Assembly: GCF_025195085.2 (NCBI RefSeq)
Contig: NZ_JANAVY020000001.1
Location: 682,001-746,000 of the forward strand
Direction of reading: 5' to 3'
Source of the DNA: Vibrio intestinalis
GTDB taxonomy: Bacteria; Pseudomonadota; Gammaproteobacteria; Enterobacterales; Vibrionaceae
DNA length: 64,000 nucleotides
Positions 1 through 9,509 of the stretch are shown here, in pieces (position 1 is the stretch's first letter; every line of letters begins with the position of its first letter). The position numbers and the translations under genes are program-made. Under the pieces are notes generated by a model. The model ran no database searches, was not told where the DNA came from, and saw only the letters and a program-made list of their open reading frames with translations.

Positions 1-2
1 AC

Positions 3-248
3 CAACAAGTTATGCACATTGCTGGTAAATTCCACACCGAAAATGGCTTAGGCATCAAAGCTTCTATTCTTCGCCGTAACCCTCAACTAGACGTGGTTGT
101 GATTACCCCTGTCACCACTCTCAGCCAAGAGAGCACAGATTATCAACTGGCTGTGCTTGCGCCACCACAGCGTTACGTAAAAGAAGAGAATCAGCTTAAG
201 GCTTACCACTCCATCAATCACAGACACAAAAAGTTACACTGCCAGTAA
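3..248 (+). CDS. C-terminal end of a ChaN-like iron-regulated lipoprotein (partial)
   Basis: The reading frame is open from the left edge to a TAA at 246-248, so this is the 3' end of a gene that begins before the window. The segment reading MHIAGKFHTENGLGI followed by a hydrophobic VVVITPV strand resembles the conserved end of the ChaN/Tiki-like haem-binding fold (PF04187), in which a glycine-histidine strand near the C-terminus is typical. ChaN proteins are outer-membrane-associated haem/iron lipoproteins. About 82 residues are visible; the N-terminal lipobox cannot be checked. The family call rests on this motif alone. Confidence 0.55.
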   Translation, partial: QQVMHIAGKFHTENGLGIKASILRRNPQLDVVVITPVTTLSQESTDYQLAVLAPPQRYVKEENQLKAYHSINHRHKKLHCQ

Positions 249-381
249 GCGTACAAATACTAGTGGACAAAAAGTGGCTTGGTTTTTGCTAAATAACTTT
301 TGATTCAATCAGCGAATAATTCATCAAAGTTTTAGTCATGCTGGTCGATACATTAGTTGAGGACCGTTACAGGAGATAGTT

Positions 382-735
382 ATGACACCAGTAGGAATGG
401 AGCCAGCCAAGCTGACACCAGCCCAACAAGTCAAGCCTCAAGCCAAGCCAACTGAAGCAGCGAACAGCCCTGCGCCACTAAAAGTAGAGCAGAATAAAGT
501 GACGCTATCTGAAGAAGGCAAAGCCTTGCTTGCCGCTTTACAAGAAATAGAAAAAGAAAGCTCAGCGGCAAAACCTGAAAAATCTGTCGGCGATAAGGTT
601 GAGTCCTTTGCTCATGGAGCGCTGGGTATGGATCACCCAGATAAGGTAAAAGAAGAGGAAGACGATTCATATTCTGCAGGGCAATTAGTTTCCGCTGCGG
701 CAACCATTGGTGGTTTGATATTGATGCTTGCTTGA
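382..735 (+). CDS. Small hypothetical protein with a C-terminal hydrophobic segment
   Basis: A 117-residue protein with a good Shine-Dalgarno (AGGAGA, seven bases before the ATG). The first half is rich in Pro, Ala and Lys and looks disordered. A short amphipathic stretch VTLSEEGKALLAALQEIEKE lies at about residues 40-59, an acidic run EEEDD follows, and the last 20 residues (QLVSAAATIGGLILMLA) could be a membrane anchor. I do not recognise the family and assign no function. A hairpin with an AAAAAG/CTTTTT base at about 803-838 probably ends this transcript. Confidence 0.6.
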   Translation: MTPVGMEPAKLTPAQQVKPQAKPTEAANSPAPLKVEQNKVTLSEEGKALLAALQEIEKESSAAKPEKSVGDKVESFAHGALGMDHPDKVKEEEDDSYSAGQLVSAAATIGGLILMLA

Positions 736-802
736 TATTTTTATCAAGCAAGTACCACAAAATTTCCATTTATCTTCACGACAAAATTGTCTGTTTGTAC
801 CT

Positions 803-838
803 AAAAAGCCTGACCCCACATAATGGTCAGATACTTTT
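803..838 (+). terminator. Hairpin before the BCCT gene, probable terminator
   Basis: Arms CTGACC (810-815) and GGTCAG (825-830) are extended by an A-run on the left and a T-run on the right. It can terminate the 382-735 gene, but it sits only a few bases before the BCCT start codon and so may also be part of that gene's leader. Confidence 0.5.
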
Positions 839-844
839 TAATGG

Positions 845-2746
845 ATGAACTTTGTCGTGAAAAATTCCTTCGCGCTTATCGACAAGCCGACCTTTTTTGG
901 TGCAATTACCCTTCTTTTGGCTGTTGTTATCCCTTTAATCTTATTCCCTGAACAAGGGGCAGATTGGATAGCTGTGGCTAAAACCTTTATGACCGATAAA
1001 CTCGGTTTCCTATATTTGGCTCTTGGTCTATGTGCCTTCTTCTTTATGATCTATGTTGTGTTCAGCGACATGGGACAAATCAAGCTAGGTGACCCTGACG
1101 AAAAACCAGAGTTTGCCACCTCTTCTTGGGCAGCGATGCTGTTTTGTGGTGGTATCGGTGCAAGTATCCTTTATTGGGGTTGCATTGAATGGGCATACTA
1201 TTACCAATCACCACCATTTCAATTAGAACCGGGGAGTGAAGAAGCCGTTCGCTGGGCTGCCACATACGGTATTTTCCACTGGGGCCCAATTGCATGGGCA
1301 ATTTACCTTATCCCAGCCCTACCTATCGCATACTTCTTCTATGTACGTAAACAACCTGTATTGAAAGTGTCTAGCGCGCTTATGCCAGCCATTGGTGAAG
1401 AACGCAGTAAAGGCGCCGTCGGTAAAATTGTTGATGTGCTATTCATTTTCGGCCTACTAGGCGGCGCAGCAACCACTCTTGGCCTTGCCGCTCCTCTTAT
1501 TGGTGAAGGCCTAAACTATTTGTTTGGTATTCCGCAAACCACCTTTAGCCAAATCGTTGTACTGCTAGTCTGTACCGCAATTTTTGGTTACTCCTCTTAT
1601 GCGGGCATGGAAAAAGGCATCAAGCTACTGAGCAACATTAACTTCTGGGGCGCGATGGGTCTATTGGCTTTCGTACTTGCGGTTGGTCCTACAATTTTCA
1701 TGCTTGAAACAGGCTTAGACTCTATCGGTCGCATGTTGTCTAACTTCTTCTTGATGGCTACATGGGCAGAACCGTTCGGTGGCTACGGCTCATTTGAGAA
1801 TACCCACTTCCCACAAGATTGGACAATTTTCTACTGGGCATGGTGGCTAGTTTTTGCACCGAGTATGGGTTTGTTCATCGCGCGTATTTCCCGTGGCCGA
1901 ACAATCAAGCAAATGGTCTCTGGCTCTATCTTCTTTGGCTCGTTAGGTTGCTTCCTATTCTTCATGGTTCTAGGCAACTACGGCTTGTCACTGCAGCTTT
2001 CCGGTGAGTTGGATATCGTAGGCATTCTTAATACACAAGGTGCGACTAAAGCGATCTTCTCAATGCTTGAAGCCCTGCCAATGGGCACGCTCGTTATCGC
2101 GGTATTTACTCTACTTTGCGTGATCTTTACTGCGACAACCTTTGACTCTATCTCTTACATCTTGGCATCGGTCGTTCAAAACAACGTATCTGAAGAACCA
2201 ATGCGTTGGAACCGTCTATTCTGGGCGTTTACTCTATCGTTCTTGCCAACCGTACTGATGTTTATGGGTGGGCTAAGTACACTGCAAACAGCGGCGATTG
2301 TTGGCGGTTTGCCGCTACTGGGTATCTCTGTGATGCTGATGATTTCTGCGGTACGTGCAACGTCGTTAGATTTACGTCATCAAGAAGATTACGTTGAGCC
2401 AACCATCAATATTGAAGAACTACCAGAGATGGACCCTTGGTCTTCTGAAGGTATTGCGCTGGCGCGCTTTGAGAAAAACCGTGATGCGGCTCAAGATGCA
2501 GCAGAAAGCGAACGTGAAGCCATGGCTCATTTGATGAGAGTGAAAAAACGTATTCGTGCCTTCGCACTAGAGCACAGCGGTGCGGAAGAGTTTGCTGACC
2601 ACCACTTGCCAGCAGAGCTACAAGCCGAGCTTCAAGCCGCGCTTGATGACGTGAGCAAAGCTCAAGATGCTAAACAGCAAGCCTCTGAGCAAGCACAGCA
2701 AGCTCGAATCGAATTTAACAATGCGGTAATTAACGGCGCGGCATAA
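845..2746 (+). CDS. BCCT-family osmolyte transporter (betaine/carnitine/choline type)
   Basis: A 633-residue inner-membrane secondary transporter, probably sodium-coupled, for compatible solutes such as glycine betaine. Twelve hydrophobic segments are visible. The family glycine-rich helix CGGIGASILYWG is near residue 100, and the BCCT signature FYWAWW...PSMGLFIARISRGRT starts near residue 329. A charged, coiled-coil-like tail of about 120 residues follows the last membrane helix; such tails sense osmotic or ionic state in relatives like BetP. The start is uncertain: the ATG at 845 has no visible SD, whereas the GTG at 857 has GGATGA eight bases before it. A single-gene unit closed by a terminator. 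Substrate is not deducible here. Confidence 0.9.
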   Translation: MNFVVKNSFALIDKPTFFGAITLLLAVVIPLILFPEQGADWIAVAKTFMTDKLGFLYLALGLCAFFFMIYVVFSDMGQIKLGDPDEKPEFATSSWAAMLFCGGIGASILYWGCIEWAYYYQSPPFQLEPGSEEAVRWAATYGIFHWGPIAWAIYLIPALPIAYFFYVRKQPVLKVSSALMPAIGEERSKGAVGKIVDVLFIFGLLGGAATTLGLAAPLIGEGLNYLFGIPQTTFSQIVVLLVCTAIFGYSSYAGMEKGIKLLSNINFWGAMGLLAFVLAVGPTIFMLETGLDSIGRMLSNFFLMATWAEPFGGYGSFENTHFPQDWTIFYWAWWLVFAPSMGLFIARISRGRTIKQMVSGSIFFGSLGCFLFFMVLGNYGLSLQLSGELDIVGILNTQGATKAIFSMLEALPMGTLVIAVFTLLCVIFTATTFDSISYILASVVQNNVSEEPMRWNRLFWAFTLSFLPTVLMFMGGLSTLQTAAIVGGLPLLGISVMLMISAVRATSLDLRHQEDYVEPTINIEELPEMDPWSSEGIALARFEKNRDAAQDAAESEREAMAHLMRVKKRIRAFALEHSGAEEFADHHLPAELQAELQAALDDVSKAQDAKQQASEQAQQARIEFNNAVINGAA

Positions 2747-2775
2747 TTCGTTAGCCTATTCTCCTTCCGTAAGTC

Positions 2776-2803
2776 AAAGCCCACTCCATGTGGGCTTTTT
2801 TTG
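2776..2803 (+). terminator. Intrinsic terminator after the BCCT gene
   Basis: AAAGCCCAC and GTGGGCTTT arms with a short loop, followed by a run of T. Confidence 0.85.
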
Positions 2804-2910
2804 TTTTAAAGCAGCGTATTATGACAGATGGGTGAAGTTTCCATTGCAGTAACAATAGTGCAATCACTCCATGATTAACTGACCCCGCTTTTATGGAGAA
2901 GGAATATAAA

Positions 2911-4488
2911 ATGAAGCACCTAATCAAACCGCTCGTTGCTGCAGTGGCAACAACCACCATTACGTTCAGCGCCGCCTCGGCTGAAATCAAAAACGTCATC
3001 CTAATGATTGGTGATGGCATGGGGCCTCAACAAGTTGGCCTACTTGAAACCTACGCGAATCAAGCGCCTAACTCTATCTACAAAAAACAGCCAACCGCAC
3101 TGTTTAAACTTGCTAATGATGGCGTCATTGGTTCTTCTTTGACCCACCCTGAAGATGCCATAGTGGTTGACTCCGCCTGTTCAGCTACCATGCTGGCGAC
3201 AGGCCAATACACCGCCTCTGAAGTGATTGGTATCGATTCAAAAGGCAATCACGTAGAAACAGTCCTTGAGAAAGCAAAACGCCTTGGCAAAGCCACTGGG
3301 CTTGTTTCTGATACCCGCCTTACCCACGCAACACCCGCCGCTTTTGCTGCCCACCAGCCGCATCGTTCGTTAGAAAACAACATCGCCTCAGACATGCTTA
3401 ACACAGGTGTGGATGTCATGCTCTCTGGCGGTATTCGTCATTGGATTCCTAAATCAACCAATGATAAGGGCGACACTTATCAGCAACTGAAAACCCTGAC
3501 TCACGGCGACGTCTATCTAAAATCAAAACGTAAAGACGAGCGAAACTTACTGCTCGAAGCGCAAGATTCTGGCTACAACTTGGCGTTCAACCGCAAGATG
3601 CTTGAACAAGCCAAAGGCGATAAGTTACTAGGCTTATTCGCCTACTCAGGAATGAATGACGGCATTAAATACAGCCAAACTAAAAATGACCCAAGCCGCA
3701 CTCAGCCAACGTTGAAAGAAATGACAGTCAAAGCCATTGATCTATTATCTAAAAACGACGATGGCTTTTTCTTGATGGTTGAAGGTGGTCAAATTGACTG
3801 GGCAGGACACAGCAACGACGCGGGCACTATGCTGCATGAAATGATCAAGTTCGATGAAGCCGTTAACTCTGTGTACGAGTGGGCGCAAGGCCGTGACGAT
3901 ACCATAATCATTGTCACCGCCGATCATGAAACAGGCTCGTTCGGCTTTAGCTACTCATCGCAAGATCTGCCAAAACCAGAGCAACGTTCAGGAAAAGCAT
4001 TTAAAGATCGCCCTTACGCGCCGAACTTCAATTTTGGTCAGTTTGAAATTCTTGATGGTCTATACAACCAAAAACAAAGCTACTACGGCATGATCAGCGA
4101 GTTTCAAAAACTCGATAAAGCGCAGCAAACTCCGGAAAAATTAGCTGAGATTGTTAACGCGAGCAGTGATTTCCCTATCACGGCCAAACAAGCTGAAAAC
4201 GTATTAAAGAGCAAGCCAAACCCATATCGTCTAGCTGGTCACAAATACCTATCGAAAGAACAAGTACCTGCTATTAACGACTTTGATGCTTTCTTCCCTT
4301 ATAACGACCGTGGCAACATCTTAGCGCGTGAACAAGCAACGGCAACCAACACAGTTTGGGGAACAGGTACACACACCCATACGCCAGTAAACGTGTTTGC
4401 ATGGGGCCCTGCCGAGAAAATCTTGCCCGTTTCGAAAATCATGCATCACTCGGTGCTCGGTGATTATCTATTGAGCATGGTCAACTAG
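2911..4488 (+). CDS. phoA: Secreted alkaline phosphatase, Vibrio (VAP) type
   Basis: A phosphomonoesterase exported to the periplasm or outside, releasing phosphate from organic esters. The ATG at 2911 is chosen because GGAGAAGGA lies just upstream; the in-frame ATG at 2893 has no SD and would spoil the signal peptide. The signal is about 23 residues (MKHLIK...FSAAS). The metal-ligand motif MIGDGMG (Asp35), the nucleophile in VVDSACSATM (Ser88), WAGHSNDAGTM, and TADHETGSFGF are all present. The sequence recalls the cold-active Vibrio enzyme closely, including the long insert before the final HTHTPVNVFAWG motif that forms the dimer crown in VAP. 525 residues, close to the family length. Not part of an operon; a bidirectional terminator follows. 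Confidence 0.95.
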   Translation: MKHLIKPLVAAVATTTITFSAASAEIKNVILMIGDGMGPQQVGLLETYANQAPNSIYKKQPTALFKLANDGVIGSSLTHPEDAIVVDSACSATMLATGQYTASEVIGIDSKGNHVETVLEKAKRLGKATGLVSDTRLTHATPAAFAAHQPHRSLENNIASDMLNTGVDVMLSGGIRHWIPKSTNDKGDTYQQLKTLTHGDVYLKSKRKDERNLLLEAQDSGYNLAFNRKMLEQAKGDKLLGLFAYSGMNDGIKYSQTKNDPSRTQPTLKEMTVKAIDLLSKNDDGFFLMVEGGQIDWAGHSNDAGTMLHEMIKFDEAVNSVYEWAQGRDDTIIIVTADHETGSFGFSYSSQDLPKPEQRSGKAFKDRPYAPNFNFGQFEILDGLYNQKQSYYGMISEFQKLDKAQQTPEKLAEIVNASSDFPITAKQAENVLKSKPNPYRLAGHKYLSKEQVPAINDFDAFFPYNDRGNILAREQATATNTVWGTGTHTHTPVNVFAWGPAEKILPVSKIMHHSVLGDYLLSMVN

Positions 4489-4523
4489 CTTTCAACCCTA
4501 GCTTTATAGCAATCAACACCGCA

Positions 4524-4553
4524 TAAAAAAGAGCGCCGATGCGCTCTTTTTTT
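4524..4553. terminator. Bidirectional terminator between phoA and the MscS gene
   Basis: AAAAAAGAGCGC, a 4-base loop and GCGCTCTTTTTTT form a stem with A and T runs on either side, so it serves both convergent genes. Confidence 0.9.
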
Positions 4554-4558
4554 GCTGA

Positions 4559-6199
4559 TTACTCCTGTTTCCCAACCATGTGCAAATGCACATCTTGTTG
4601 TGGGAATGGAATCGAAATTCCTTCACGGTCGAAGCGCAATTTCACTTCTTTGGTTACGTCCCAATATACATCCCAGTAATCGTCGGTCTTCACCCATGGG
4701 CGAACAATGAAATCCACCGATGAAGTGTTCAAGGTATGCACTTTGATCATTGGTTCTGGAGTACGTAATACCGCAGGGTGAGCAGTAACAATATCTGTTA
4801 ATACGCTTTCGGCTTTCAGTAAATCATCGGCATAACCAATCCCAAACACCATATCCACGCGGCGAATGCGCTCATGGGTCACGTTCTTAATCACATCGCC
4901 CCAAATTTTGCTGTTTGGCACAATAATGATTTGGTTATCAAAGGTTCGAATCGTGGTGTTCACTAAGCTCATATGGCTTACCTTGCCATCAACGCCACCA
5001 GCAAAAACGAAATCTCCCACATCAAATGGGCGATAGATCAGTAGCATCATACCTGCCGCGAAATTGGACAAGGTGTCTTGCAACGCAAAACCGATAATCA
5101 CACCCGCAATACCGAAACCAGTCAGGATTGGGGCTAGGTTTAGACCAATCTGCGAAAGGCCTACCATAATACCGATAACCCAAACCGCTTTACTCGACAT
5201 CGAAACAAAGAAGTCTTGCATCAACTGTGACAGTTTGAGGTTTTTCGACACCACGGTTTTCGAAACAATCTTACGCGCCAAACGGGCAATTGCACTGGTG
5301 AACAATAAAATGAAGATGAACACTAACAACTGGAAAAAGTGCTGCGGCGCGTTTTCTGCCAACCAATTAAACGCACCCGATGACCAGTTAGAAATGATAG
5401 AAACAATCACCTTACCGTTGAGTAAGTCTTGGGTAATACTGCCCGTCACTTCAAACACTAAGCGCTTATATTCAGCAGTTTCAATGCCTAAGTTGTCACC
5501 AATGGGAATCAAAGCACGCAAGCTTGTGGTGGCAATATCCAATCGCTGCTTAATAATCAATTGATTAAGCTGAATGCTCGCTTTTTCAGACTCTGGGCTA
5601 GACGCTAATTGGTTCGCGGTGAAATCATTCTGCTGATTAAAATACTCAACCGAGGCGGACAACAAACGTAAACGACTGTTGGTTGCCTCGCGCAGTTGCT
5701 GTTCTAACTTAGCGTCAGGCTTATTGAGTTTGTTCAACCACGTATAGTTTTGCCAACTCGACGAATACATCGAATCTAAGTAGTTTTGCAACTCTCGGAT
5801 ATCGTTAATCAGTGCTAGCTTTTCTTCTGTCTTCGCCTTGTTGATCTCCTCACTCAGCTGACCGATTTTCTCATCCAGATACTGAGTTGCACCTTGAGTG
5901 TATTTCTTCTGCTTCTGAATTTGAGTCAGTAAGAAAGCCTCTGGCAAATCGCCACTTTGAACCGCAAGCGCCAGCTTCGCACGTAGCTCTTCATTTTTGT
6001 GAAACAGTTGCAGTTGAATGGCATCACGATCATCACCACTGGCAGTGGTTAAACTGCGGGATAAATCGGCAATATCACTGTTAATTGAGTTGATGGCTAA
6101 CTCGGTTTTAGAAGGGTTAATCTCTTGTTCGTTTTGCTCCGCATGGGCAAACACAGAACATAAGCTAAACAACACAATCAATATTAGGCGTGGCAACAT
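4559..6199 (-). CDS. Mechanosensitive channel of the MscS family with a long periplasmic domain
   Basis: A 546-residue protein with a signal peptide (MLPRLILIVLFSLCSVFAHA) and then about 230 residues of helical, coiled-coil-like periplasmic sequence. Membrane helices begin near residue 285. The MscS pore helix (GIAGVIIGFALQDTLSNFAAGMML) is around residues 355-380, followed by the beta domain (YRPFDVGDFV...VNTTIRTFDNQIIIVPNS) and the alpha/beta C-terminal domain. Such channels release solutes under hypo-osmotic shock. The N-terminal domain makes it larger than E. coli MscS (286 residues), nearer to the extended MscS paralogues. SD GAGGA is nine bases before the ATG. Monocistronic. Confidence 0.9.
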   Translation of the reverse strand: MLPRLILIVLFSLCSVFAHAEQNEQEINPSKTELAINSINSDIADLSRSLTTASGDDRDAIQLQLFHKNEELRAKLALAVQSGDLPEAFLLTQIQKQKKYTQGATQYLDEKIGQLSEEINKAKTEEKLALINDIRELQNYLDSMYSSSWQNYTWLNKLNKPDAKLEQQLREATNSRLRLLSASVEYFNQQNDFTANQLASSPESEKASIQLNQLIIKQRLDIATTSLRALIPIGDNLGIETAEYKRLVFEVTGSITQDLLNGKVIVSIISNWSSGAFNWLAENAPQHFFQLLVFIFILLFTSAIARLARKIVSKTVVSKNLKLSQLMQDFFVSMSSKAVWVIGIMVGLSQIGLNLAPILTGFGIAGVIIGFALQDTLSNFAAGMMLLIYRPFDVGDFVFAGGVDGKVSHMSLVNTTIRTFDNQIIIVPNSKIWGDVIKNVTHERIRRVDMVFGIGYADDLLKAESVLTDIVTAHPAVLRTPEPMIKVHTLNTSSVDFIVRPWVKTDDYWDVYWDVTKEVKLRFDREGISIPFPQQDVHLHMVGKQE

Positions 6200-6345
6200 A
6201 GAATCCTCACTTATAAAGCCATAACGCGAAGCCTATCAATAAGTTATAAATCTAGCATCAAAAAGGCGTCAATATTGAGTGTATACCAGCAAACAATCAG
6301 GCGTGAGTTTTCTGCTCGTCATTTCACACCTAGTGCTAAAAATAA

Positions 6346-6371
6346 CAAAGCCCTCTAAATAGAGGGCTTTG
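6346..6371 (-). terminator. Terminator after the ycgN-like gene
   Basis: Perfect stem CAAAGCCCTC / GAGGGCTTTG with a 6-base loop directly after the minus-strand stop codon at 6389. Confidence 0.75.
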
Positions 6372-6388
6372 TAGCAAAATATCCAGTT

Positions 6389-6826
6389 CTAGCGGTTGGG
6401 ATGATTTAGGATGTGATCTTCCCAATTTACCACATCAATCTCATAAACCACTTTATTGCGCACGCTTTCACCTGCTGCATGCATGGCCGATTTTGAGCCA
6501 GTGATCAATGGATGCCACTCTGGCAAGCCTTCACCATTGGCCATTAAGCGATAAGCGCAGGTATGAGGTAGCCATTGGAAATCTTCAATATCTTCACGAG
6601 TGAGCTTGGTGCACTCTTCATCGTAATTGAAGCGATTTGGGTAATCCTTACATGAACACGTTTTGCTGTTCAGTAAGCTACACGCAACGTTGGTGTAGTA
6701 AATCTCATCGGTATCCTCATCCATAAGTTTATGTAGGCAACATTTACCACACCCATCGCACAGAGATTCCCACTCTTGCTCGCTCATTTGCTCTAGGGTT
6801 TTGGTTTGCCAGAATTGTTCGCTCAT
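6389..6826 (-). CDS. ycgN: YcgN-family cysteine-cluster protein (UPF0260)
   Basis: A 145-residue cytoplasmic protein with the pattern [12 protein letters not shown] near residues 22-33, then [17 protein letters not shown] and a later cysteine in LPHTCAYRL. This spaced cysteine set matches the YkgJ/YcgN zinc- or iron-binding superfamily and the full UPF0260 length. The biochemical role is not established. Another member of the wider superfamily lies nearby at 7301-7549, an unusual pairing but on the opposite strand. Confidence 0.9.
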   Translation of the reverse strand: MSEQFWQTKTLEQMSEQEWESLCDGCGKCCLHKLMDEDTDEIYYTNVACSLLNSKTCSCKDYPNRFNYDEECTKLTREDIEDFQWLPHTCAYRLMANGEGLPEWHPLITGSKSAMHAAGESVRNKVVYEIDVVNWEDHILNHPNR

Positions 6827-6982
6827 AGACTCAGTACTTCAGTGTTTTAATTGGGTCAGCTTATTAGTTTAGCTTTTGTTGTAAGGGTGCGATTTATACT
6901 CTTGTCACTGTCAAAGTGCAAGTCTCAAACTGCTCACCATGTTCTATGCTTAGTACGTATCCAGCTCTATTAAGGAGAGAAC

Positions 6983-7234
6983 ATGGGCATTATTTCTTGG
7001 ATTATTCTCGGTTTAATTGCTGGCGCGCTCGCAAAATGGTTAATGCCGGGTAAAGATGGAGGTGGTTGGATAGCCACTATGCTACTCGGGATCGCTGGCG
7101 CGTTTGTTGGTGGCTTCTTAGGAGGCTTACTAGGCTTTGGTGGTGCCGATGGCATCAACATTGGCAGTATTGTCACCGCGACTGTTGGTGCGTTCGTCTT
7201 GCTGTTTGTTTATAACCGATTCTTGAAGGGCTAG
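6983..7234 (+). CDS. GlsB/YeaQ/YmgE-family small membrane protein
   Basis: An 83-residue inner-membrane protein with three hydrophobic helices (IISWIILGLIAGALAKWLMPG, WIATMLLGIAGAFVGGFLGGLLG, IVTATVGAFVLLFVYNRF) and the hallmark KWLMPGKDGGG loop of the transglycosylase-associated (PF04226) family. These genes are commonly induced by general stress. The SD AAGGAGAG is five bases before the ATG. A weak hairpin at 7270-7293 follows. Confidence 0.9.
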   Translation: MGIISWIILGLIAGALAKWLMPGKDGGGWIATMLLGIAGAFVGGFLGGLLGFGGADGINIGSIVTATVGAFVLLFVYNRFLKG

Positions 7235-7269
7235 TCGCCTCTTCCAATTTCAACAAAAATCATCATAAT

Positions 7270-7293
7270 AGCCCCCTTTATTTTCTGGGGGCT
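7270..7293 (+). terminator. Hairpin between the YeaQ-like and YkgJ-like genes
   Basis: AGCCCCC (7270-7276) and GGGGGCT (7287-7293) with a T-rich loop but only a weak T tract after it. It lies eight bases before the next start codon, so it may limit readthrough or translation rather than be a strong terminator. Confidence 0.5.
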
Positions 7294-7300
7294 GATTATT

Positions 7301-7549
7301 ATGGAATGTCGATTAGGTTGCGGCGCATGCTGCATTGCACCAAGTATTTCTTCTGCCATTCCTGGCATGCCAAAAGGCAAGCCTGCTGGTGTGCGCTGTA
7401 TTCAGCTCAATGAAGACAATTTGTGCAAGCTATTTGGCCAGCCTGAACGCCCTAAGGTATGCCACCAATTTAAGCCTTGCCCAGTGGTGTGTGGTACAAC
7501 CAATAAGCAAGCCTTAGACAACATCACCGAGCTGGAACAGTTAACCTAA
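7301..7549 (+). CDS. YkgJ-family cysteine-cluster protein
   Basis: An 82-residue protein starting MECRLGCGACCIAPSISS, with CIQL, LCKLFG, KVCHQF and CPVVCG following. This is the compact YkgJ zinc/iron-chelating pattern (PF03692). No membrane or signal sequence. The function of the family is unknown. Its 3' end overlaps the 3' end of the convergent regulator gene by nine bases. Confidence 0.85.
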   Translation: MECRLGCGACCIAPSISSAIPGMPKGKPAGVRCIQLNEDNLCKLFGQPERPKVCHQFKPCPVVCGTTNKQALDNITELEQLT

Positions 7550-8188
7550 TTCTCTTAAGTAGAGATAGATAGTATCTCGCGAGATACCCAGTTGATTGGC
7601 AACCGTTAACACTGCATCTTTGATCTTAAAGATGCCCAAGCCATGCAGCCTTGTGACCACCTCACGGTTACGTTTCGATGGCGAAATAGCCTCGTTACTC
7701 CACACCTCTTCTTTCACCGTATCAATGGTACTTTCGATTGTCTCATCAATATTGCGAGCGAAGGTTTCTGGCGATGGCGTTTCATTACAGCAATCCCCAT
7801 TCGGCGGTAAAATTGCTCGTAAGAAAGAGTGCACTGGCGCGCCCATATCCACGTTAATACACAACAAACCAATTGGCTTATTTTTTGGGTTTCTAACGAT
7901 GGTGGTAATAGAGTGCAAGGCCTTTCCGCAACTCGTCTTAGTCAGATAAGAGTCCGAAACGTCCTTGCCCTCTTTCAGCTTCATTAACGCTAAGTTAGTG
8001 ATTGGCGCACCTTCATCTCGTTCAGTAACATGACCATTGGCAATCTTTATTATCTTGGGTAGCTCGGCATCTAAGCTATGCAATACTACTTCGGTGTGTT
8101 CACCATACATTCGAGCGATACCGTCGACGACGTTTCTCATAGAGTTCAAGATATCGAGGTCGCTTTTGGTCAGTTTTTTAAGTTCCAA
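7541..8188 (-). CDS. YheO/DauR-type PAS-domain transcriptional regulator
   Basis: A 215-residue regulator. Residues about 10-120 form a YheO-like PAS domain (GIARMYGEHTEVVLHSL, then KPIGLLCINVDM), and the C-terminal 60 residues hold an HTH_22 helix-turn-helix (VLTVANQLGISRDTIYLYLREL). In relatives such as DauR this class controls amino-acid catabolic operons. It is the last gene of the 9890-7541 operon, 28 bases after the desulfidase gene. The start is TTG with TAAGG four to five bases upstream; no nearby ATG fits. It probably acts on the repeated sites at 10021-10111, which is an inference. Confidence 0.85.
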   Translation of the reverse strand: MELKKLTKSDLDILNSMRNVVDGIARMYGEHTEVVLHSLDAELPKIIKIANGHVTERDEGAPITNLALMKLKEGKDVSDSYLTKTSCGKALHSITTIVRNPKNKPIGLLCINVDMGAPVHSFLRAILPPNGDCCNETPSPETFARNIDETIESTIDTVKEEVWSNEAISPSKRNREVVTRLHGLGIFKIKDAVLTVANQLGISRDTIYLYLRELG

Positions 8189-8216
8189 CGTGCCTTACCT
8201 TAGCGTTTAAATGATT

Positions 8217-9494
8217 TTACGCAGACATAATATCGATAATTGATTTATCGGTATATGCCATACCTAAACTTACCATAGAGCCAACGTTTTTAATGGTTTG
8301 CTCTACTTCTTGCCCTACTATACCTTGATTTTGAACTGAATGGTTATTCATCGCCATCAAATAAGAGCGTACTGCTGTCGTCGATGAAGTACATACTTTC
8401 ATCGCACAAGAAGATTTCGCACCGTCACAGACCATGCCTGAGCTATCGCTGATGACGTTCTGAATCGCAAAGCATGATTGCTCAAAACTGCCACCTGCTA
8501 GGTAAACCAGTGCCATCGCTGCGGCTGCACTGGTCACTGTATTACCACAAAATGCGGATAATGGTGGGTAGTGAGATTTGATGTAAATAGCACCAAGATG
8601 ACTCATAATAAGTGCGCGAGCTAACTGATCTTCTGAGCTATTTAATACTTCTGCAGCCACCACAACTGGCATGGTTGCTGCGATGCCTTGGTTACCACTG
8701 CCGAAGTTACTCATTGCTGGTAGTGTTGCACCGCCCATACGCGCATCCGACGCTGCTGACGTCATCATCTGAATTCGGCTCATTAAATCGTTACCTAACA
8801 AACCTTGCTCAATGTTGGTTTTAAGAGTGCGGCCAATTTCTAAGCCATAAGCATGAATAATGCCCTCTTGCGCCAACTGAGTATTCAATTCAGCCGCTTG
8901 TAGGATAAAGCGGATGTCTTCAAACTCAGCTTGCATCGCAAAGTCATAGATCTCTTTGATTGAGATATTAACGCCTTCACACACTGAAGCCGTGGCAACG
9001 CGTTGATCTTGTGGCGCTTCAAAAGTGATTTCACCATTGAGTGTTTTGTTGATGACATTAGTATGACCACCACTAATAGTGATACTTACTGTGTCATCAC
9101 CTGCAGTCATGGTCACACTACAGTAGATGAACTCTTGGGTATCAATGCGTGATACCGTCACTCTATCTTGGTCAATCAGAGCTTGTGCAGCGGCAACGTC
9201 TTGCGCGTCGATTTTAGCCAACACTTCAAGCTCTGCATCAGGATTGCCCGCTAAAGCACCTACCGCTGACGCGATTTTCAGGCCGACTTTTCCTGTTCCT
9301 GGTACATAAACCCCCATCGAGTTTTTGTACAGGTTGTCCGACACTCGCACTTCAATACGGTCAGGAGTTTTATTCCCTAGCTCTTTGCTCGCTACTGCTG
9401 CTGCATATGCAGCAGCAATGGGTTCGGTACATCCCAAAGCAGGTTTAACGACTTGCTTGATAATTTGGATATATTGTTGCCACTGCTGTTTCAT
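8217..9494 (-). CDS. cyuA: CyuA/YhaM-type L-cysteine desulfidase (serine deaminase-like, UPF0597)
   Basis: A 425-residue cytoplasmic iron-sulfur enzyme. Known members cleave L-cysteine to pyruvate, ammonia and sulfide using a [4Fe-4S] cluster held by conserved cysteines. Here one is Cys22 in ALGCTEPIA, with others in [26 protein letters not shown] and related C-terminal motifs. The glycine-rich [12 protein letters not shown] and [13 protein letters not shown] segments also match. The ATG at 9494 is preferred over the TTG at 9500, since GGAG is seven bases before it. RidA lies upstream and the regulator downstream. A linked permease is divergent, so cysteine or serine catabolism is the likely job. 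Exact substrate is inferred from family. Confidence 0.85.
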   Translation of the reverse strand: MKQQWQQYIQIIKQVVKPALGCTEPIAAAYAAAVASKELGNKTPDRIEVRVSDNLYKNSMGVYVPGTGKVGLKIASAVGALAGNPDAELEVLAKIDAQDVAAAQALIDQDRVTVSRIDTQEFIYCSVTMTAGDDTVSITISGGHTNVINKTLNGEITFEAPQDQRVATASVCEGVNISIKEIYDFAMQAEFEDIRFILQAAELNTQLAQEGIIHAYGLEIGRTLKTNIEQGLLGNDLMSRIQMMTSAASDARMGGATLPAMSNFGSGNQGIAATMPVVVAAEVLNSSEDQLARALIMSHLGAIYIKSHYPPLSAFCGNTVTSAAAAMALVYLAGGSFEQSCFAIQNVISDSSGMVCDGAKSSCAMKVCTSSTTAVRSYLMAMNNHSVQNQGIVGQEVEQTIKNVGSMVSLGMAYTDKSIIDIMSA

Positions 9495-9509
9495 GATCAA
9501 ACTCCGTGC

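Noticed and set aside
841..951. 36-codon frame starting at ATG 841 overlapping the BCCT start
   Set aside because: Lies inside a strongly supported gene in another frame and has no SD of its own.
2812..2830. Possible Pho box before phoA (CTGTCAT half on the opposite strand)
   Set aside because: Only one half site matches and it is in the wrong orientation; the second half is poor.
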